Shown: positions 29,164 to 38,800 of the stretch, piece by piece
Position numbering within the stretch: the stretch's first letter is position 1
Layout of the letters: the number at the start of each line of letters is the position of its first letter
From: Propionigenium maris DSM 9537
Lineage (GTDB): Bacteria > Fusobacteriota > Fusobacteriia > Fusobacteriales > Fusobacteriaceae
Assembly: GCF_027925155.1 (NCBI RefSeq)
Contig: NZ_BSDY01000010.1
Location: 62,001 to 126,000 of the forward strand
Direction of reading: 5' to 3'
DNA: 64,000 nucleotides
The notes under the pieces: model-generated
The model's input: the letters and a program-made list of their open reading frames with translations, nothing else
Databases searched by the model: none
Told to the model about the DNA's origin: nothing
Program-made: the position numbers and the translations under genes

Positions 29164-29991
29164 TTATTTAATCTCACTTATAAAATTTAACCACTCTCTG
29201 TAAAACTCCTCCCTGTGTGTATCCCAGGTAAGAGAAGGTTCTCTGGAGGGGTCGTTTTCTGGAAAGTAGTTTTCAGGAAGCTCCCTCCCGTCCCTTCCAT
29301 ACTCATATTGCAGCCTCTCCTTCTGATACTCCCCGTGACCGCTGATAAAGATCTCCCTGTAGTCCGGTGAGCTGCACATATAGACCCCAGCTTCCTCAGA
29401 GAAGTTTAATACCTTTAATCCGGCCTTCTCTATGGACTCCCTTCTGTTGTAGGTCCCCCTGGAGTGGGGAGCCAGAAAATCCTCCCCTATGAAGGGATTT
29501 TCAAGGTTTCTGTGGTGGAAGACCCCGAAGAGCTTCCTCTCAAGGGAGTGCTTTTCGATCTTATACCTTGAATAGAGGGCCCCCTGGGCTCCCCAGCAGA
29601 TATAGATGGAGGGAAGGGTATTATCCTTAAAGAACTTGTCCAGCTCCTCCCAGTAACCTACTTTCTCAAAGGGGAGTTCCTCCACAGGGGCCCCGGTAAC
29701 TATTATTCCGTCATAATTTCTCTCCTTATAGCTGTGAAGGGGATAGTAGTTATCTTTGAGGTACTCCCTAGAGGAGTTCTTAGGATTATGGGTAGAGGGA
29801 TAGAGAAACTCCACCTCTACCCTTCTATCATATCTTCCAAGAACAGTGAAAAACTGATACTCCACCTCATCCTTGTAGGGCATGAGGTTAACTATCCCTA
29901 TCCTTATATCTCCCCTTCCCTTGGTGAACGTAATCCCCTCCAGAGCAGCTCTCTCAGCTCCCTTGAACTTCCTATCTATATAGATCCCCAT
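29164..29991 (-). CDS. metA: Homoserine O-acetyltransferase (MetA type)
   Basis: 275 aa member of the MetA family, class I glutamine-amidotransferase-like fold. Acyl-enzyme cysteine in SIYICWGAQGALY (~residue 134), His in ISGHGEYQKERL (~218) with its partner Glu. The specificity loop reads VTGAPVEELPFE: the Glu after GAPV is the residue known from B. cereus and Thermotoga homologues to give acetyl-CoA rather than succinyl-CoA use (E. coli has Gly). That fits the O-acetylhomoserine enzyme MetY in the same operon. The start ATG overlaps the metF stop by one base. Confidence 0.93.
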   Translation of the reverse strand: MGIYIDRKFKGAERAALEGITFTKGRGDIRIGIVNLMPYKDEVEYQFFTVLGRYDRRVEVEFLYPSTHNPKNSSREYLKDNYYPLHSYKERNYDGIIVTGAPVEELPFEKVGYWEELDKFFKDNTLPSIYICWGAQGALYSRYKIEKHSLERKLFGVFHHRNLENPFIGEDFLAPHSRGTYNRRESIEKAGLKVLNFSEEAGVYMCSSPDYREIFISGHGEYQKERLQYEYGRDGRELPENYFPENDPSREPSLTWDTHREEFYREWLNFISEIK

Positions 29992-30869
29992 TAGACTACC
30001 TCCTCAAAGGACTCCCTTATATTCTCAATCCTTCTCATGATCTCTCTTGTCACCTCTACCTTGTTCATGGTATAGATATGCACCCCCCTTACTCCCGAGG
30101 AGATAAGGTCTATTATCTGCTCCACAGCATAGGCTATTCCAGCTTCCTTAAGGGCCTCGGGCTTATCTTCATACCTGTCCAGTATCTTTTGAAACTTAGG
30201 AGGGATGCTGCATCCGCAGAGTTCAGTAATCTTCTTGATCTGCCTGGCATCGGTCACAGGAATAACTCCCGGAATGAGGGGGATGTGGATCCCAAGCTTT
30301 TCTACCTTCTCCTGGAACTCATAGTAGAAGTTGTTGTCGAAGAAGATCTGGGAGATGAGGAAGTCCGTTCCTGCTTCTACCTTCTTCTTCAGATAGAAGA
30401 GATCCAGGAGATCATTGTTCTCCAAATGGCCCTCGGGATAGTACGCTCCCCCTATGGTAAAGGTATCCTTCCTTCTAATCCTTGTTACTAGGTCTGAGGC
30501 ATAGTTGAAATCTCCCCCCAGCAGCTCTCCCTCTAAAGGTTCATCTCCCCTGAGGGCAAGGATATTGTGGACACCGTTATCCTTGAGCTCCTGAAGGGTT
30601 CTGTCTATCTCCGCAGTGGTTGCTCCTATACAGGTCAGGTGTGCCAGAGCTTCGATATTGTGAATATTTTTTATTCTGGAGGCTATCTCTACGCTCCTCC
30701 CCCTGGTAGTCCCTCCGGCACCATAGGTAACGCTGATATAGTCGGGCTTTAGTTTAGCCAGTTCATCCATGGTGGAGTACACCCTCTCTATGGGATACTT
30801 CTCATTGGGTGGAAATATCTCAAAGGATATAACAGGTTTCTTTCTCTTATACAATTCATTTATAGACAT
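29991..30869 (-). CDS. metF: 5,10-methylenetetrahydrofolate reductase
   Basis: 292 aa FAD-binding TIM-barrel that reduces methylene-THF to 5-methyl-THF, the methyl donor for MetH. Motifs are ISFEIFPPNEKYP near the start, SVTYGAGGTTRGR, HLTCIGATTAEID, NILALRGDEP, and DFLISQIFFDNNFYYEF. Length is normal for the bacterial single-domain enzyme. Translation is coupled to metA by the overlapping stop and start. Confidence 0.96.
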   Translation of the reverse strand: MSINELYKRKKPVISFEIFPPNEKYPIERVYSTMDELAKLKPDYISVTYGAGGTTRGRSVEIASRIKNIHNIEALAHLTCIGATTAEIDRTLQELKDNGVHNILALRGDEPLEGELLGGDFNYASDLVTRIRRKDTFTIGGAYYPEGHLENNDLLDLFYLKKKVEAGTDFLISQIFFDNNFYYEFQEKVEKLGIHIPLIPGVIPVTDARQIKKITELCGCSIPPKFQKILDRYEDKPEALKEAGIAYAVEQIIDLISSGVRGVHIYTMNKVEVTREIMRRIENIRESFEEVV

Positions 30870-30955
30870 AGGTCTTCCCCCTCTTTATTTCACATGTAAT
30901 AAAATTATGTAGACGTTCTTGCTTCTGTTGAATTATGGGCCTCTCCCCTAAATAG

Positions 30956-32278
30956 TTAATCTACCTTAGCTATCTCACTATGAGACTTTAGAACGTTAGT
31001 TTCAGCCTCTAAACTCCTTGAGATAGCTCTCTCCAGGTCCTCGATAAGGTCCTCAGCGCTTTCTATCCCCACAGAGATCCTTATGGTTTCAGGTTTTATT
31101 CCGCACTGAAGGAGCTCCTCAGTGCTAAGCTGACCGTGAGTAGTGGTAGCTGGATGGATAATAAGGGACTTGGCATCAGCCACATTGGCCAGATGGGAGA
31201 AGAGCTCCAGGGAATCTATAAACCTTCCGGCTCTCTCCCTTCCCCCCTTAAGTCCAAAGGTGAAGATGGATGTAGGTCCATTCTTAAGATACCTTTCTAC
31301 TAACTTTTTTTGCTCCTCCCCTGAAAACTCCGGGTGGGTGATCCACTCTACCTCTGGGTGGTTATCCAGGTAGCTGGCTATCCTTCTGGCATTCTCCACA
31401 TGTCTTTCAAGCCTCAGGGAGAGGGTCTCCAGCCCCTGGAGGATGAGGAAGGAGTTAAATGGAGAGAGAGCTGCTCCAGTGTCTCTCAGGAGCTTTACCC
31501 TAGCTCTGAGAATATATGCTGATTCTCCCAGGTTGGAATACTTTAAACCATGGTACCCCTCATCTGGAGTGTTGAAGTTTTGAAACTTGTCTTTGCTCCA
31601 GTCAAACCTTCCTCCATCTACAACTACCCCGGCTATGGTAGTCCCGTGGCCTCCCAGGAACTTAGTAGCTGAGTAGACCACTATATCAGCCCCATGCTCC
31701 AAAGGCTTGATGAGGTATGGTGTGGCAAAGGTGTTGTCCACAATGAGAGGTAGCTCATGGCTGTGTGCCAGGGCAGAGATAGCCTCTATATCGATTACCT
31801 GACCACTGGGATTTCCAAGGCTCTCTATATAGACCCCTCTGGTTCTTTCGGTTATCAGTTTCTCTATCTCCTGGGGATTTTCTGGATCGAAAAACCTGGT
31901 GGTTATTCCGAAATCCTTCAGGGTATTTGCCAGAAGGTTGTAGGTACCCCCATATAGGTTGTTAGAGGCGATGATCTCATCCCCGGCTCTTGCTATATTT
32001 AAGATTGAATAGGTAACAGCAGCAGATCCAGAAGCCACAGTCAGAGCCCCCACTCCCCCCTCAAGGAGGGTCATCCTCTTCTCCAGAACCTCAGTAGTGG
32101 GGTTTCCCAGACGTGTATAGATATTTCCGGGCTCCTCCAGATTAAATAGCCTTGCAGCATGGGTGGTATCTTTAAAAACGTAGGATGATGTCTGATAGAT
32201 TGGTACTGCCCTTGCTCCTGTGGCAGTATCTGGCTCCTGTCCTCCATGTAGCTGTAGTGTCTCAAATCTGTAAGTCAT
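30956..32278 (-). CDS. metY: O-acetylhomoserine aminocarboxypropyltransferase (sulfhydrylase)
   Basis: 440 aa PLP enzyme of the Cys/Met metabolism family making homocysteine directly from O-acetylhomoserine and sulfide. Motifs are FETLQLHGGQEPD at the start, YTRLGNPTTEVLEKR, IVDNTFATPYLIKPLEHGAD, the PLP lysine in VVYSATKFLGGHGT, and a C-terminal VGIESAEDLIEDLERA. Direct sulfhydrylation means metB and metC are not needed. It is first in the operon and preceded by a SAM-I riboswitch and terminator. Confidence 0.96.
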   Translation of the reverse strand: MTYRFETLQLHGGQEPDTATGARAVPIYQTSSYVFKDTTHAARLFNLEEPGNIYTRLGNPTTEVLEKRMTLLEGGVGALTVASGSAAVTYSILNIARAGDEIIASNNLYGGTYNLLANTLKDFGITTRFFDPENPQEIEKLITERTRGVYIESLGNPSGQVIDIEAISALAHSHELPLIVDNTFATPYLIKPLEHGADIVVYSATKFLGGHGTTIAGVVVDGGRFDWSKDKFQNFNTPDEGYHGLKYSNLGESAYILRARVKLLRDTGAALSPFNSFLILQGLETLSLRLERHVENARRIASYLDNHPEVEWITHPEFSGEEQKKLVERYLKNGPTSIFTFGLKGGRERAGRFIDSLELFSHLANVADAKSLIIHPATTTHGQLSTEELLQCGIKPETIRISVGIESAEDLIEDLERAISRSLEAETNVLKSHSEIAKVD

Positions 32279-32310
32279 ACTTCTCCTCCTAGATATAAAA
32301 AATAAGATAT

Positions 32311-32357
32311 AAAAAAGACTCCATTCACCTAAATGAGTCTTTAGATGAATAGAGTCT
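32311..32357 (-). terminator. Riboswitch-controlled terminator before metY
   Basis: On the - strand AAGACTCTATTCATCTAAA pairs with TTTAGGTGAATGGAGTCTT with few mismatches, followed by TTTTTTAT. It lies between the SAM aptamer and metY and is the transcription-off state. Confidence 0.9.
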
Positions 32358-32384
32358 TCGACAAGTATGTACTTATCCCCTTCA

Positions 32385-32475
32385 TATCCATCTTCTCAGG
32401 AATTAGCACCACACCCATTGGGTAGGTTGCTGAAGCTTCATAGGGCCAGTCCCTCCACTTCTCTTGATGGGATTG
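32385..32475 (-). promoter_or_regulatory. SAM-I (S-box) riboswitch
   Basis: On the - strand the aptamer reads CCATCAAGAGAAGTGGAGGG, ACTGGCCCTATGAAGCTTC, AGCAACC, a variable P3/P4 region, GTGCTAATTCCTGAGA and closes with GATGG, pairing with CCATC as P1. These are the conserved S-box blocks. With high SAM the downstream terminator forms and the metY-metF-metA-lysC-metH operon is shut off. Confidence 0.95.
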
Positions 32476-32535
32476 TCTTTTACAGCAAGACAATCATATT
32501 CAGTTTCAATAACCCCTTGAGAGTTATTAGATACG

Positions 32536-32565
32536 ACTTTATCACAGGGGGATGCAGCATGTCAA
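32536..32565 (-). promoter_or_regulatory. Promoter of the methionine operon
   Basis: On the - strand TTGACA (32565-32560), an 18-base spacer and TAAAGT (32541-32536), about 60 bases before the SAM aptamer. Confidence 0.6.
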
Positions 32566-32889
32566 TATTTTTTTAAAAAATTATTTAAATTTAGCCAAAC
32601 TTTTACCCTATAGCGGGTGAAACGCTTTTTCTTTTCATTGGGAGTGGAGGGATTATTAATTCTAAAAAAAAGTAAGTTTTACTTCACAAAATATGGAAAA
32701 AAATAGTATTATATAATTTAATTAGTGGTTTATTTTTTTAAGACAAATAAAACAATGTTCATTATATAAAAACCTTTAAATATATAACTTTTGAAGATTT
32801 ACAATTTTTATTAAGAAGTATGACAACTCTGAAACTTGACTGAGGAAAGTGTTTGATAGGAATTTATTTTTACAAAAAAATTTTCATTG

Positions 32890-32906
32890 AGTAGACAAAA
32901 TCTACT
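32890..32906. promoter_or_regulatory. Palindrome, candidate MarR operator
   Basis: AGTAGA-CAAAA-TCTACT, a perfect 6-bp dyad 50 bases before the MarR gene, where autoregulators of this family usually bind. The wider 32580-32940 gap is very AT-rich, with no gene seen. The dyad's role is inferred only. Confidence 0.35.
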
Positions 32907-32955
32907 GACTTAAGGTGGGAATTCTGATAACATAAAATGCTAAGGGGAGGTGGCT

Positions 32956-33339
32956 ATGGACACATTACTTGTGATGAACCGAATTATGGGAAGGTATAAG
33001 TCTATATTAAAAAACGAAGAAGTAAATCTGACATTTAACGAGACGCTGGCCATAGAAGCAATCAAGAGAAAAAGGTGCACTAAAAATAATGTAAAAGATG
33101 TCCTTTTGAAGGATAAATCTTATATCTCTAGACTTATAGACAGTCTTCTTTCACGGGGAATTCTTGAAAAATCAGGAAATGAGTATCTCCTGACAGGTGA
33201 GGGAGAGGAGATCTACAGAAGGACAAATGAGATCTACACCTTTATAAGAGAGGAATACAAGAAGGAAATAACTGATGAGGAGTTGGATGTAATAATAAAA
33301 AGTCTCAACAGTATAGAGGAAGCTTTAAAGAGCTATTAA
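32956..33339 (+). CDS. MarR-family transcriptional regulator
   Basis: 127 aa winged helix-turn-helix protein. LTFNETLAIEAIKRKRCTKN followed by DVLLKDKSYISRLIDSLLSRG is the recognition region, then ILEKSGNEYLLTGEGEEIYR as the wing. Flanking helices at both ends would make the dimer. I choose the ATG at 32956, five bases after GGGGAGG, over the GTG at 32950 that overlaps that site. A small Cys-rich protein gene follows and is probably co-transcribed up to the terminator at 33574. The signal sensed is unknown. Confidence 0.85.
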   Translation: MDTLLVMNRIMGRYKSILKNEEVNLTFNETLAIEAIKRKRCTKNNVKDVLLKDKSYISRLIDSLLSRGILEKSGNEYLLTGEGEEIYRRTNEIYTFIREEYKKEITDEELDVIIKSLNSIEEALKSY

Positions 33340-33389
33340 AATTAAGTTTGGAGCAGTTATCAGTCTTTGGTCTAACAGGAGGAAGAGCT

Positions 33390-33566
33390 ATGCTTGGGGT
33401 AATTGAAGAAAGGAAAGTAATGGAAGTTTCCAGGGAAGCTAAGGGAATGGAAGATTTAAAGAGGGAGAAGGATCACTACTGTCAGGAGATGAGTGGAAGA
33501 GCTGGCTGTAAGTGGCTTCAAAGTGGTGACTGTGTAATATCCAACAAAAAGTGTGAAAAATCATAG
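33390..33566 (+). CDS. Small cysteine-rich protein of unknown function
   Basis: 58 aa, start ATG behind ACAGGAGGAAG. The first ~30 residues are charged and helical (EERKVMEVSREAKGMEDLKR); the C-terminal half holds four cysteines spaced C-x8-C-x7-C-x6-C, which could bind a metal or form disulfides. No signal peptide. An alternative upstream TTG at 33348 has no ribosome binding site. It follows the MarR gene by 50 bases and is followed at once by a terminator, so it may be the target or partner of that regulator. I do not recognise the family. Confidence 0.55.
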   Translation: MLGVIEERKVMEVSREAKGMEDLKREKDHYCQEMSGRAGCKWLQSGDCVISNKKCEKS

Positions 33567-33573
33567 AGTATTT

Positions 33574-33603
33574 AAAAAGAACCGAGTAATCGGTTCTTTT
33601 TTT
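33574..33603 (+). terminator. Terminator after the MarR pair
   Basis: AAAAGAACCGA, loop GTAA, TCGGTTCTTTTTTT. Perfect 11-bp stem with a T-run. Confidence 0.9.
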
Positions 33604-33927
33604 GTTATAAGATGTATTCATTTCTTGTCATGACATACCATTTTTCTAAAGTTTACTAAAGTAAACTAAGAACAAAGGCAAAACGAATCAAAGAAAGTCT
33701 AGTCCTATGTAATGTCTCTCTGGTAAGTCTATTAATATACGACCTTTGACAGCTACAATCTTCTTTTTAAGAGAAACAACTTAATGTATAGCAGTCGATA
33801 AACTTAATTAGTTTAACGGTCCAGATAAAGCTTGGAGTCAAAGGCACATCGACTACTTCGGACACTTTAAACTACATATATTTAATAAATATTTCTATAT
33901 TTCTAGTTATGAATTTAAATGGTTAAC

Positions 33928-34125
33928 TGCAGATGGCCGTTCTACTTCACTTATTATCTCTACTTCGTTTCGTCCTGTAGAATAGATTCTATCTAGCACC
34001 TGTAAAAAGAAACGGAAAATAGGTCATACTCATTAAGACTATTATCGGAAGTCTTGAACTTTTGGCACCTTTTTTTGACCTGACCAAAGGGAAGAAATGC
34101 CCTTGGGGTACAAGAGAAAGGTGTA
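33928..34125. repeat. Dispersed intergenic repeat, copy beside the ankyrin gene
   Basis: It shares CTGCAGATGG, CGTTTCGTCCTGTAGAATAG, ATTCTATCTAG, AAAAGAAACGGAAA and GTCTTGAACTTTTGGCACC with 28957-29120, in the same order. The closing hairpin (GGCACCTTT at 34064-34072, AAAGGTGT at 34117-34124) carries an extra ~35-base insertion that is itself a hairpin (CCAAAGGG/CCCTTGG). The rest of the gap, 33604-33927 and 34126-34180, holds no gene I can support. Confidence 0.7.
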
Positions 34126-34180
34126 AAATAGATTTTACTTTAAGAACCTTAATTAAAAATATCACAGACTATAAAAAATT

Positions 34181-35416
34181 TTATCCTTTGAGAAGAATAT
34201 TAGACGTCACTCTAAACTTCTCAGGGATTAACTTAATAAGAGGAGTTTCCCCCTTGAGGTTTTCATGTTCCCTGTCTGCCCCCATCTCGATGAGGAGAGA
34301 GCAGATGTTGGGGTGGTAGAGGGAGTAAAATAGAGGGGTTTCCCCCTGAAAATCCCTTCTCTCCAGAGAGGCACCTCTGTCCAGAAGAAAGTTAACTCCC
34401 TCCAGGTATCCCAGGCTGCAACAGTGCATCAGGAGAGTCACACCGTTATCCCCTGCCATATCTATATCCCATCCTCTCTCTACGAGGCTGTCCGTTACAT
34501 AGCTCATGATATCCAGGTCCTCTGTATCTATTGCTTTATAAAGGGATTTGGGAGATAGAGGAGCTACCTCCATCTCAATGAGCTTTCTTATACACTTGAT
34601 ACTTCCTCCTGTTAGAGCCAGATCCAGGGAAGAGCTTCCCTGACTATCCTTTATGTAGAGATCCTTCTTCTCTCCTTTTTCTATAAGGATAAGGGCAAAC
34701 TTCTCAAACTCCTTGTTTGCAAGAGATTTTAGCAGGGGAGTAAGTTTAGAAGCAGAGCTTTTGATATCCATCTCTACTTCCCTTTCCAGAAGTATCTCGA
34801 AAATATTCATGGCATTTCTATGGTTGGTGATTCCCTTCATAAGGACATTTTCATTGTGACAGTCCCGCAGGTTGGCCTCAGCTCCATACCTGAGAAGCTT
34901 TTTAACCAGGTCGATATTGGACTTTTCCACAGCACACATGAGGGGAGTACTGCCAAAACGATCTTTGGAGTTGGGGGAAGCCCCCATCTCCAGAAGTACT
35001 CTTGCCCCCTCATAGTAGAAGGAGTCCACAGCCATATGAAGAAGGGACTTCCCCTCTTCAAAGGATCTTTTTATGAGGATGCCGGGAATAGCTGCCAGTT
35101 CCTTTAACCTTTCCAGGTTGCTGTGGTTAACTGCCAGTTCCGAAGCTTCTTTGAACCGGTACTCTATCTCGGATTCCTGAAACTCATGGGCCAGGTGGAT
35201 AGAGTGGATGACTCCAGCCTGGGCAATAAGGGTATTCCTTAAGGTCCCCCTGTCTGTATGTAGGGTAAGGTTATAGGCTCCCTCCTCTATCTCCTCCAGT
35301 GTAAGAGTAGATCTTCCCCTTATATATCCCACCTCCCTGTCGTCCAGCCACAGGTTTCCTCCAGTGAAGAGGGGGTTTTTAATCTGTAGAGACACAAGGT
35401 GTTTTTTTATCTTCAC
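34181..35416 (-). CDS. Ankyrin-repeat protein
   Basis: 411 aa. The first ~85 residues (LDDREVGYIRGRSTLTLEEI) look like a beta-rich domain of unknown type; from about residue 115 to the end there are eight or so ankyrin repeats, for example GKSLLHMAVDSFYYEGARVL, FGSTPLMCAVEKSNIDLVKK, NGVTLLMHCCSLGYLEGVNF and QGETPLFYSLYHPNICSLLI. No signal peptide. It is a protein-binding scaffold by family; its partner is unknown. It lies 9 bases after the lipoprotein gene in one operon. Confidence 0.85.
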   Translation of the reverse strand: MKIKKHLVSLQIKNPLFTGGNLWLDDREVGYIRGRSTLTLEEIEEGAYNLTLHTDRGTLRNTLIAQAGVIHSIHLAHEFQESEIEYRFKEASELAVNHSNLERLKELAAIPGILIKRSFEEGKSLLHMAVDSFYYEGARVLLEMGASPNSKDRFGSTPLMCAVEKSNIDLVKKLLRYGAEANLRDCHNENVLMKGITNHRNAMNIFEILLEREVEMDIKSSASKLTPLLKSLANKEFEKFALILIEKGEKKDLYIKDSQGSSSLDLALTGGSIKCIRKLIEMEVAPLSPKSLYKAIDTEDLDIMSYVTDSLVERGWDIDMAGDNGVTLLMHCCSLGYLEGVNFLLDRGASLERRDFQGETPLFYSLYHPNICSLLIEMGADREHENLKGETPLIKLIPEKFRVTSNILLKG

Positions 35417-35424
35417 ACTTCCCC

Positions 35425-35742
35425 CTACTTATTCATTACCTGAATGGATTTTATATCTAAAAACTCTGGTCCATTGTCCACAGGGTATCCATCGATAACC
35501 TCTCCCTCTACCTGAACACTCTTGTTGTTGTACTCATTGAGGTCGATTGTATCGGACTTTACTGCATAGAAATTTCCCTCATCTGTAGTCAAAGTGTGAG
35601 TTCCATACTGCCAGATAGACATCTCTATAGGCTCAAGGACTCCTGCATAGTTGAAGCTGTGGGCTTCCCTCTCTATGGTATCTGTAGAACTACATGCTGT
35701 GAGAGCAAGGCATGTAAGGATTAGAAATAAAAGTTTTTTCAT
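35425..35742 (-). CDS. Small predicted lipoprotein
   Basis: 105 aa. Signal peptide MKKLLFLILTCLALTAC with lipobox LTAC, lipidated at Cys17. The mature part (~88 aa) ends in a beta-rich region, NKSVQVEGEVIDGYPVDNGP and LDIKSIQVM, that resembles small OB-like domains. It would be anchored to a membrane facing the periplasm or the surface. It is first gene of a two-gene unit with the cytoplasmic ankyrin protein. The function is unknown. Confidence 0.8.
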   Translation of the reverse strand: MKKLLFLILTCLALTACSSTDTIEREAHSFNYAGVLEPIEMSIWQYGTHTLTTDEGNFYAVKSDTIDLNEYNNKSVQVEGEVIDGYPVDNGPEFLDIKSIQVMNK

Positions 35743-35834
35743 TGAACTTCCCCCTCTTTTTTATTTAGTTGATATATAACTAATCTTAACATAAAACCCC
35801 GGCCCTTTCCATAAAAAGAGGAGGTTAAAGGCAG

Positions 35835-35866
35835 TAAAAAAGCAGCCTGAATTTCAGGCTGCTTAT
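35835..35866 (-). terminator. Terminator of carAB
   Basis: On the - strand AAGCAGCCTGAA / TTCAGGCTGCTT with TTTTTT after it, 20 bases past the carB stop. Confidence 0.9.
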
Positions 35867-35884
35867 CTTTATCTGTCATTCTTC

Positions 35885-38800
35885 TTAGATTAGTGATACA
35901 TCGAAGATGTCTAGGTCTCTGTCAGCTACATCCTTTTCCATGATGTTCATGATAGCGTTTAGAGTATCTAGAGATGTAAGCACCTCTACTCCATACTCGA
36001 TAGCTGTTCTTCTAATTCTGAATCCGTCTCTCATAGTGTCTCCAGCCTTTGTCGGAGTATTTATAAGAAGGTCGATCTGACCAGTCTTAAGAGCGTCTAG
36101 GATATTTGGAGTTGCCTCAGACAGCTTGTTTACTACCTCAGCCTCTACTCCATTCTCATTTAGGAACTTAGCTGTTCCAGTAGTTGCATACAGGTTACAG
36201 TTCTGCCCCTTTAGTCTATGAGCAAGCCCCAGGAACTCCTCCTTGTCCTTGTCTCTAATAGTTACAAGAACATTCTTTTCCTTGATCTGGCTGATTCTGT
36301 TTCCACCAACTAGTCCCTTATAGATAGCCTCATCTATATTGGAAGCTACTCCTAATACCTCTCCAGTGGATCTCATCTCAGGTCCAAGGGATACCTCAAC
36401 GTTGTTAAGCTTTTCAGTTGAGAATACTGGTACCTTTACAGCAACTACATCTGGTTTCTTGTAGATACCAGTTCCGTAGTTAAGATCCTTAAGCTTCTGA
36501 CCAAGCATTACCTTTGTAGCGATGTCGATCATAGGTACGCCAGTTACCTTTGAGATATATGGTACAGTTCTAGATGATCTAGGGTTTACCTCGATTACAT
36601 AGATTTCATTTTCATATGCGATGAACTGGATATTCATCATTCCAGATACCTCTAAGGCATTGGCAATCTTCTTTGAGTACTCCAGGATCTTCTCTTCAGT
36701 TCCCTCATACAAATTTTGAGATGGGTACACTGTGATAGAGTCTCCAGAGTGAACTCCAGCTCTTTCCAGGTGCTCCATTACTCCTGGGATAAGTACATCC
36801 TCACCGTCACAGATAGCGTCGATCTCTATCTCAATACCGTTAAGGTACTTGTCGATCAGTACTGGGTTCTCAGGATCTCTCAGGAATGATGCCTCTAGGT
36901 ACTTAACCAGGTTGTACTCATCGTGGCAAACTTCCATTCCCTGTCCACCTAGTACATATGATGGTCTTACAAGTACTGGGTACTTTACCTTGTTGGCAAT
37001 CTCGATACCGTCCTCGGTATTCCATACAGCCCTTCCTGTAGGTCTAGGGATATCAAGCTTCTCCATCATAGCCTCGAATCTCTCTCTGTCCTCAGCCTCA
37101 TCGATCTTGTCTGCAGATGTACCGATTATCTTAACTCCTCTAGCTGCTAGGTCGTTGGCAAGCTTGATTGCAGTCTGTCCACCGAACTGAAGTACTACTC
37201 CCTCTGGGTTCTCCTTCTCGATGATGTTCATTACATCCTCTGTTACCAGTGGTTCAAAGTATAGCTTGTCTGCAGTTGAGAAGTCTGTTGATACTGTCTC
37301 TGGGTTGTTGTTTATGATGATAGTCTCGATTCCCATCTTCTGAAGGGACTTGATGTTATGTACTGTACAGTAGTCAAACTCGATTCCCTGTCCAATTCTT
37401 ATTGGTCCAGATCCTATTACTACAATCTTTCTCTTATCCGATACAACTACCTCGTCATACTGGTCGTATGTAGAGTAGTAGTAGGATGATACTGCCTCAA
37501 ACTCTGCTGCACAAGTGTCAACCATCTTGTAAACTGGCCTGATGTTGTAAAGGCTCTTCTTAGCTATGATATCAGCTTCAGATACACCCATAAGCTCCGC
37601 GATCCCCTTATCTGAGAACCCTTTCTTCTTAAGGTTTCTCAGGAACTTTTCATCCAGATCCTTGAGGGTCATTCTCTTAAGAAGCTCCTCCTGCTTTACG
37701 ATCCACTCGATCTTCTCCATGAAGAACTTGTCCATTCCAGTAATCTTCTGAAGAGTTTCCTTTACATATCCCCTTCTAAGCATCTCAGCTGCTACGAAGA
37801 TTCTCTCGTCGTCTGGTCTCATTACAGCCTTTTTCAGTTCCTCTATAGTCATCTCCTTGGCAACTCTGTTCTCCAGGTTGTACTGACCGATCTCTAGGGA
37901 TCTGATTCCCTTTAGGAATGCTGCCTCAAAGTTGTTACCGATAGCCATTACCTCTCCAGTAGCCATCATCTTTGTACCCAGTTTTCTATCTGCTTTCTTG
38001 AACTTGTCAAATGGCCACTTAGGAAGCTTACATACCACATAGTCAAGGGCAGGCTCGAAGCAGGCATATGTCTGACCGGTAACCTCGTTCTTTACCTCAT
38101 CCAGTGTGTATCCAAGGGAAAGCTTTGCAGCAACTCTTGCAATAGGGTATCCAGTTGCCTTTGAAGCCAGTGCTGATGATCTGGATACTCTTGGGTTGAT
38201 CTCGATGATAGCATACTCAAATGACTTAGGGTGTAGAGCTATCTGAACGTTACATCCACCGATAACACCGATCTCATCAAGGATTTCAAGGGAAGCGGTT
38301 CTTAGCATCTGGTACTCTTTGTCTGAAAGGGTCTGAGATGGAGCTACTACTATGGAGTCTCCAGTGTGGATTCCTACTGGGTCGATGTTTTCCATGTTAC
38401 AAACTGTGATACAGTTACCATTCTTATCTCTCATTACCTCATACTCAATCTCTTTCCAACCTAGGATGGATTTCTCAAGAAGAACCTGTCCTACTCTTGA
38501 TAGAGACAGTCCCTTTAGCAGGATGTCCTCTAGTTCCTGTGGAGTGTAAGCGATACCTCCTCCAGATCCTCCAAGGGTATAAGCCGGTCTTACTACCAGT
38601 GGGTAACCGATCTCTCCGGCAAACTTAAGTCCGTCTTCAAGACTTTCTACAATCTTAGATTCGATGGTAGGCTGTCCGATCTTTTCCATAGCGGCTCCGA
38701 ATAGGTCTCTGTCCTCTCCTCTTTTGATTGAATCGATAGGAGTTCCAATTACCCTTACTCCGTACTTCTCAAGGATTCCCTTGTCCTCTAGCTCAACTGC

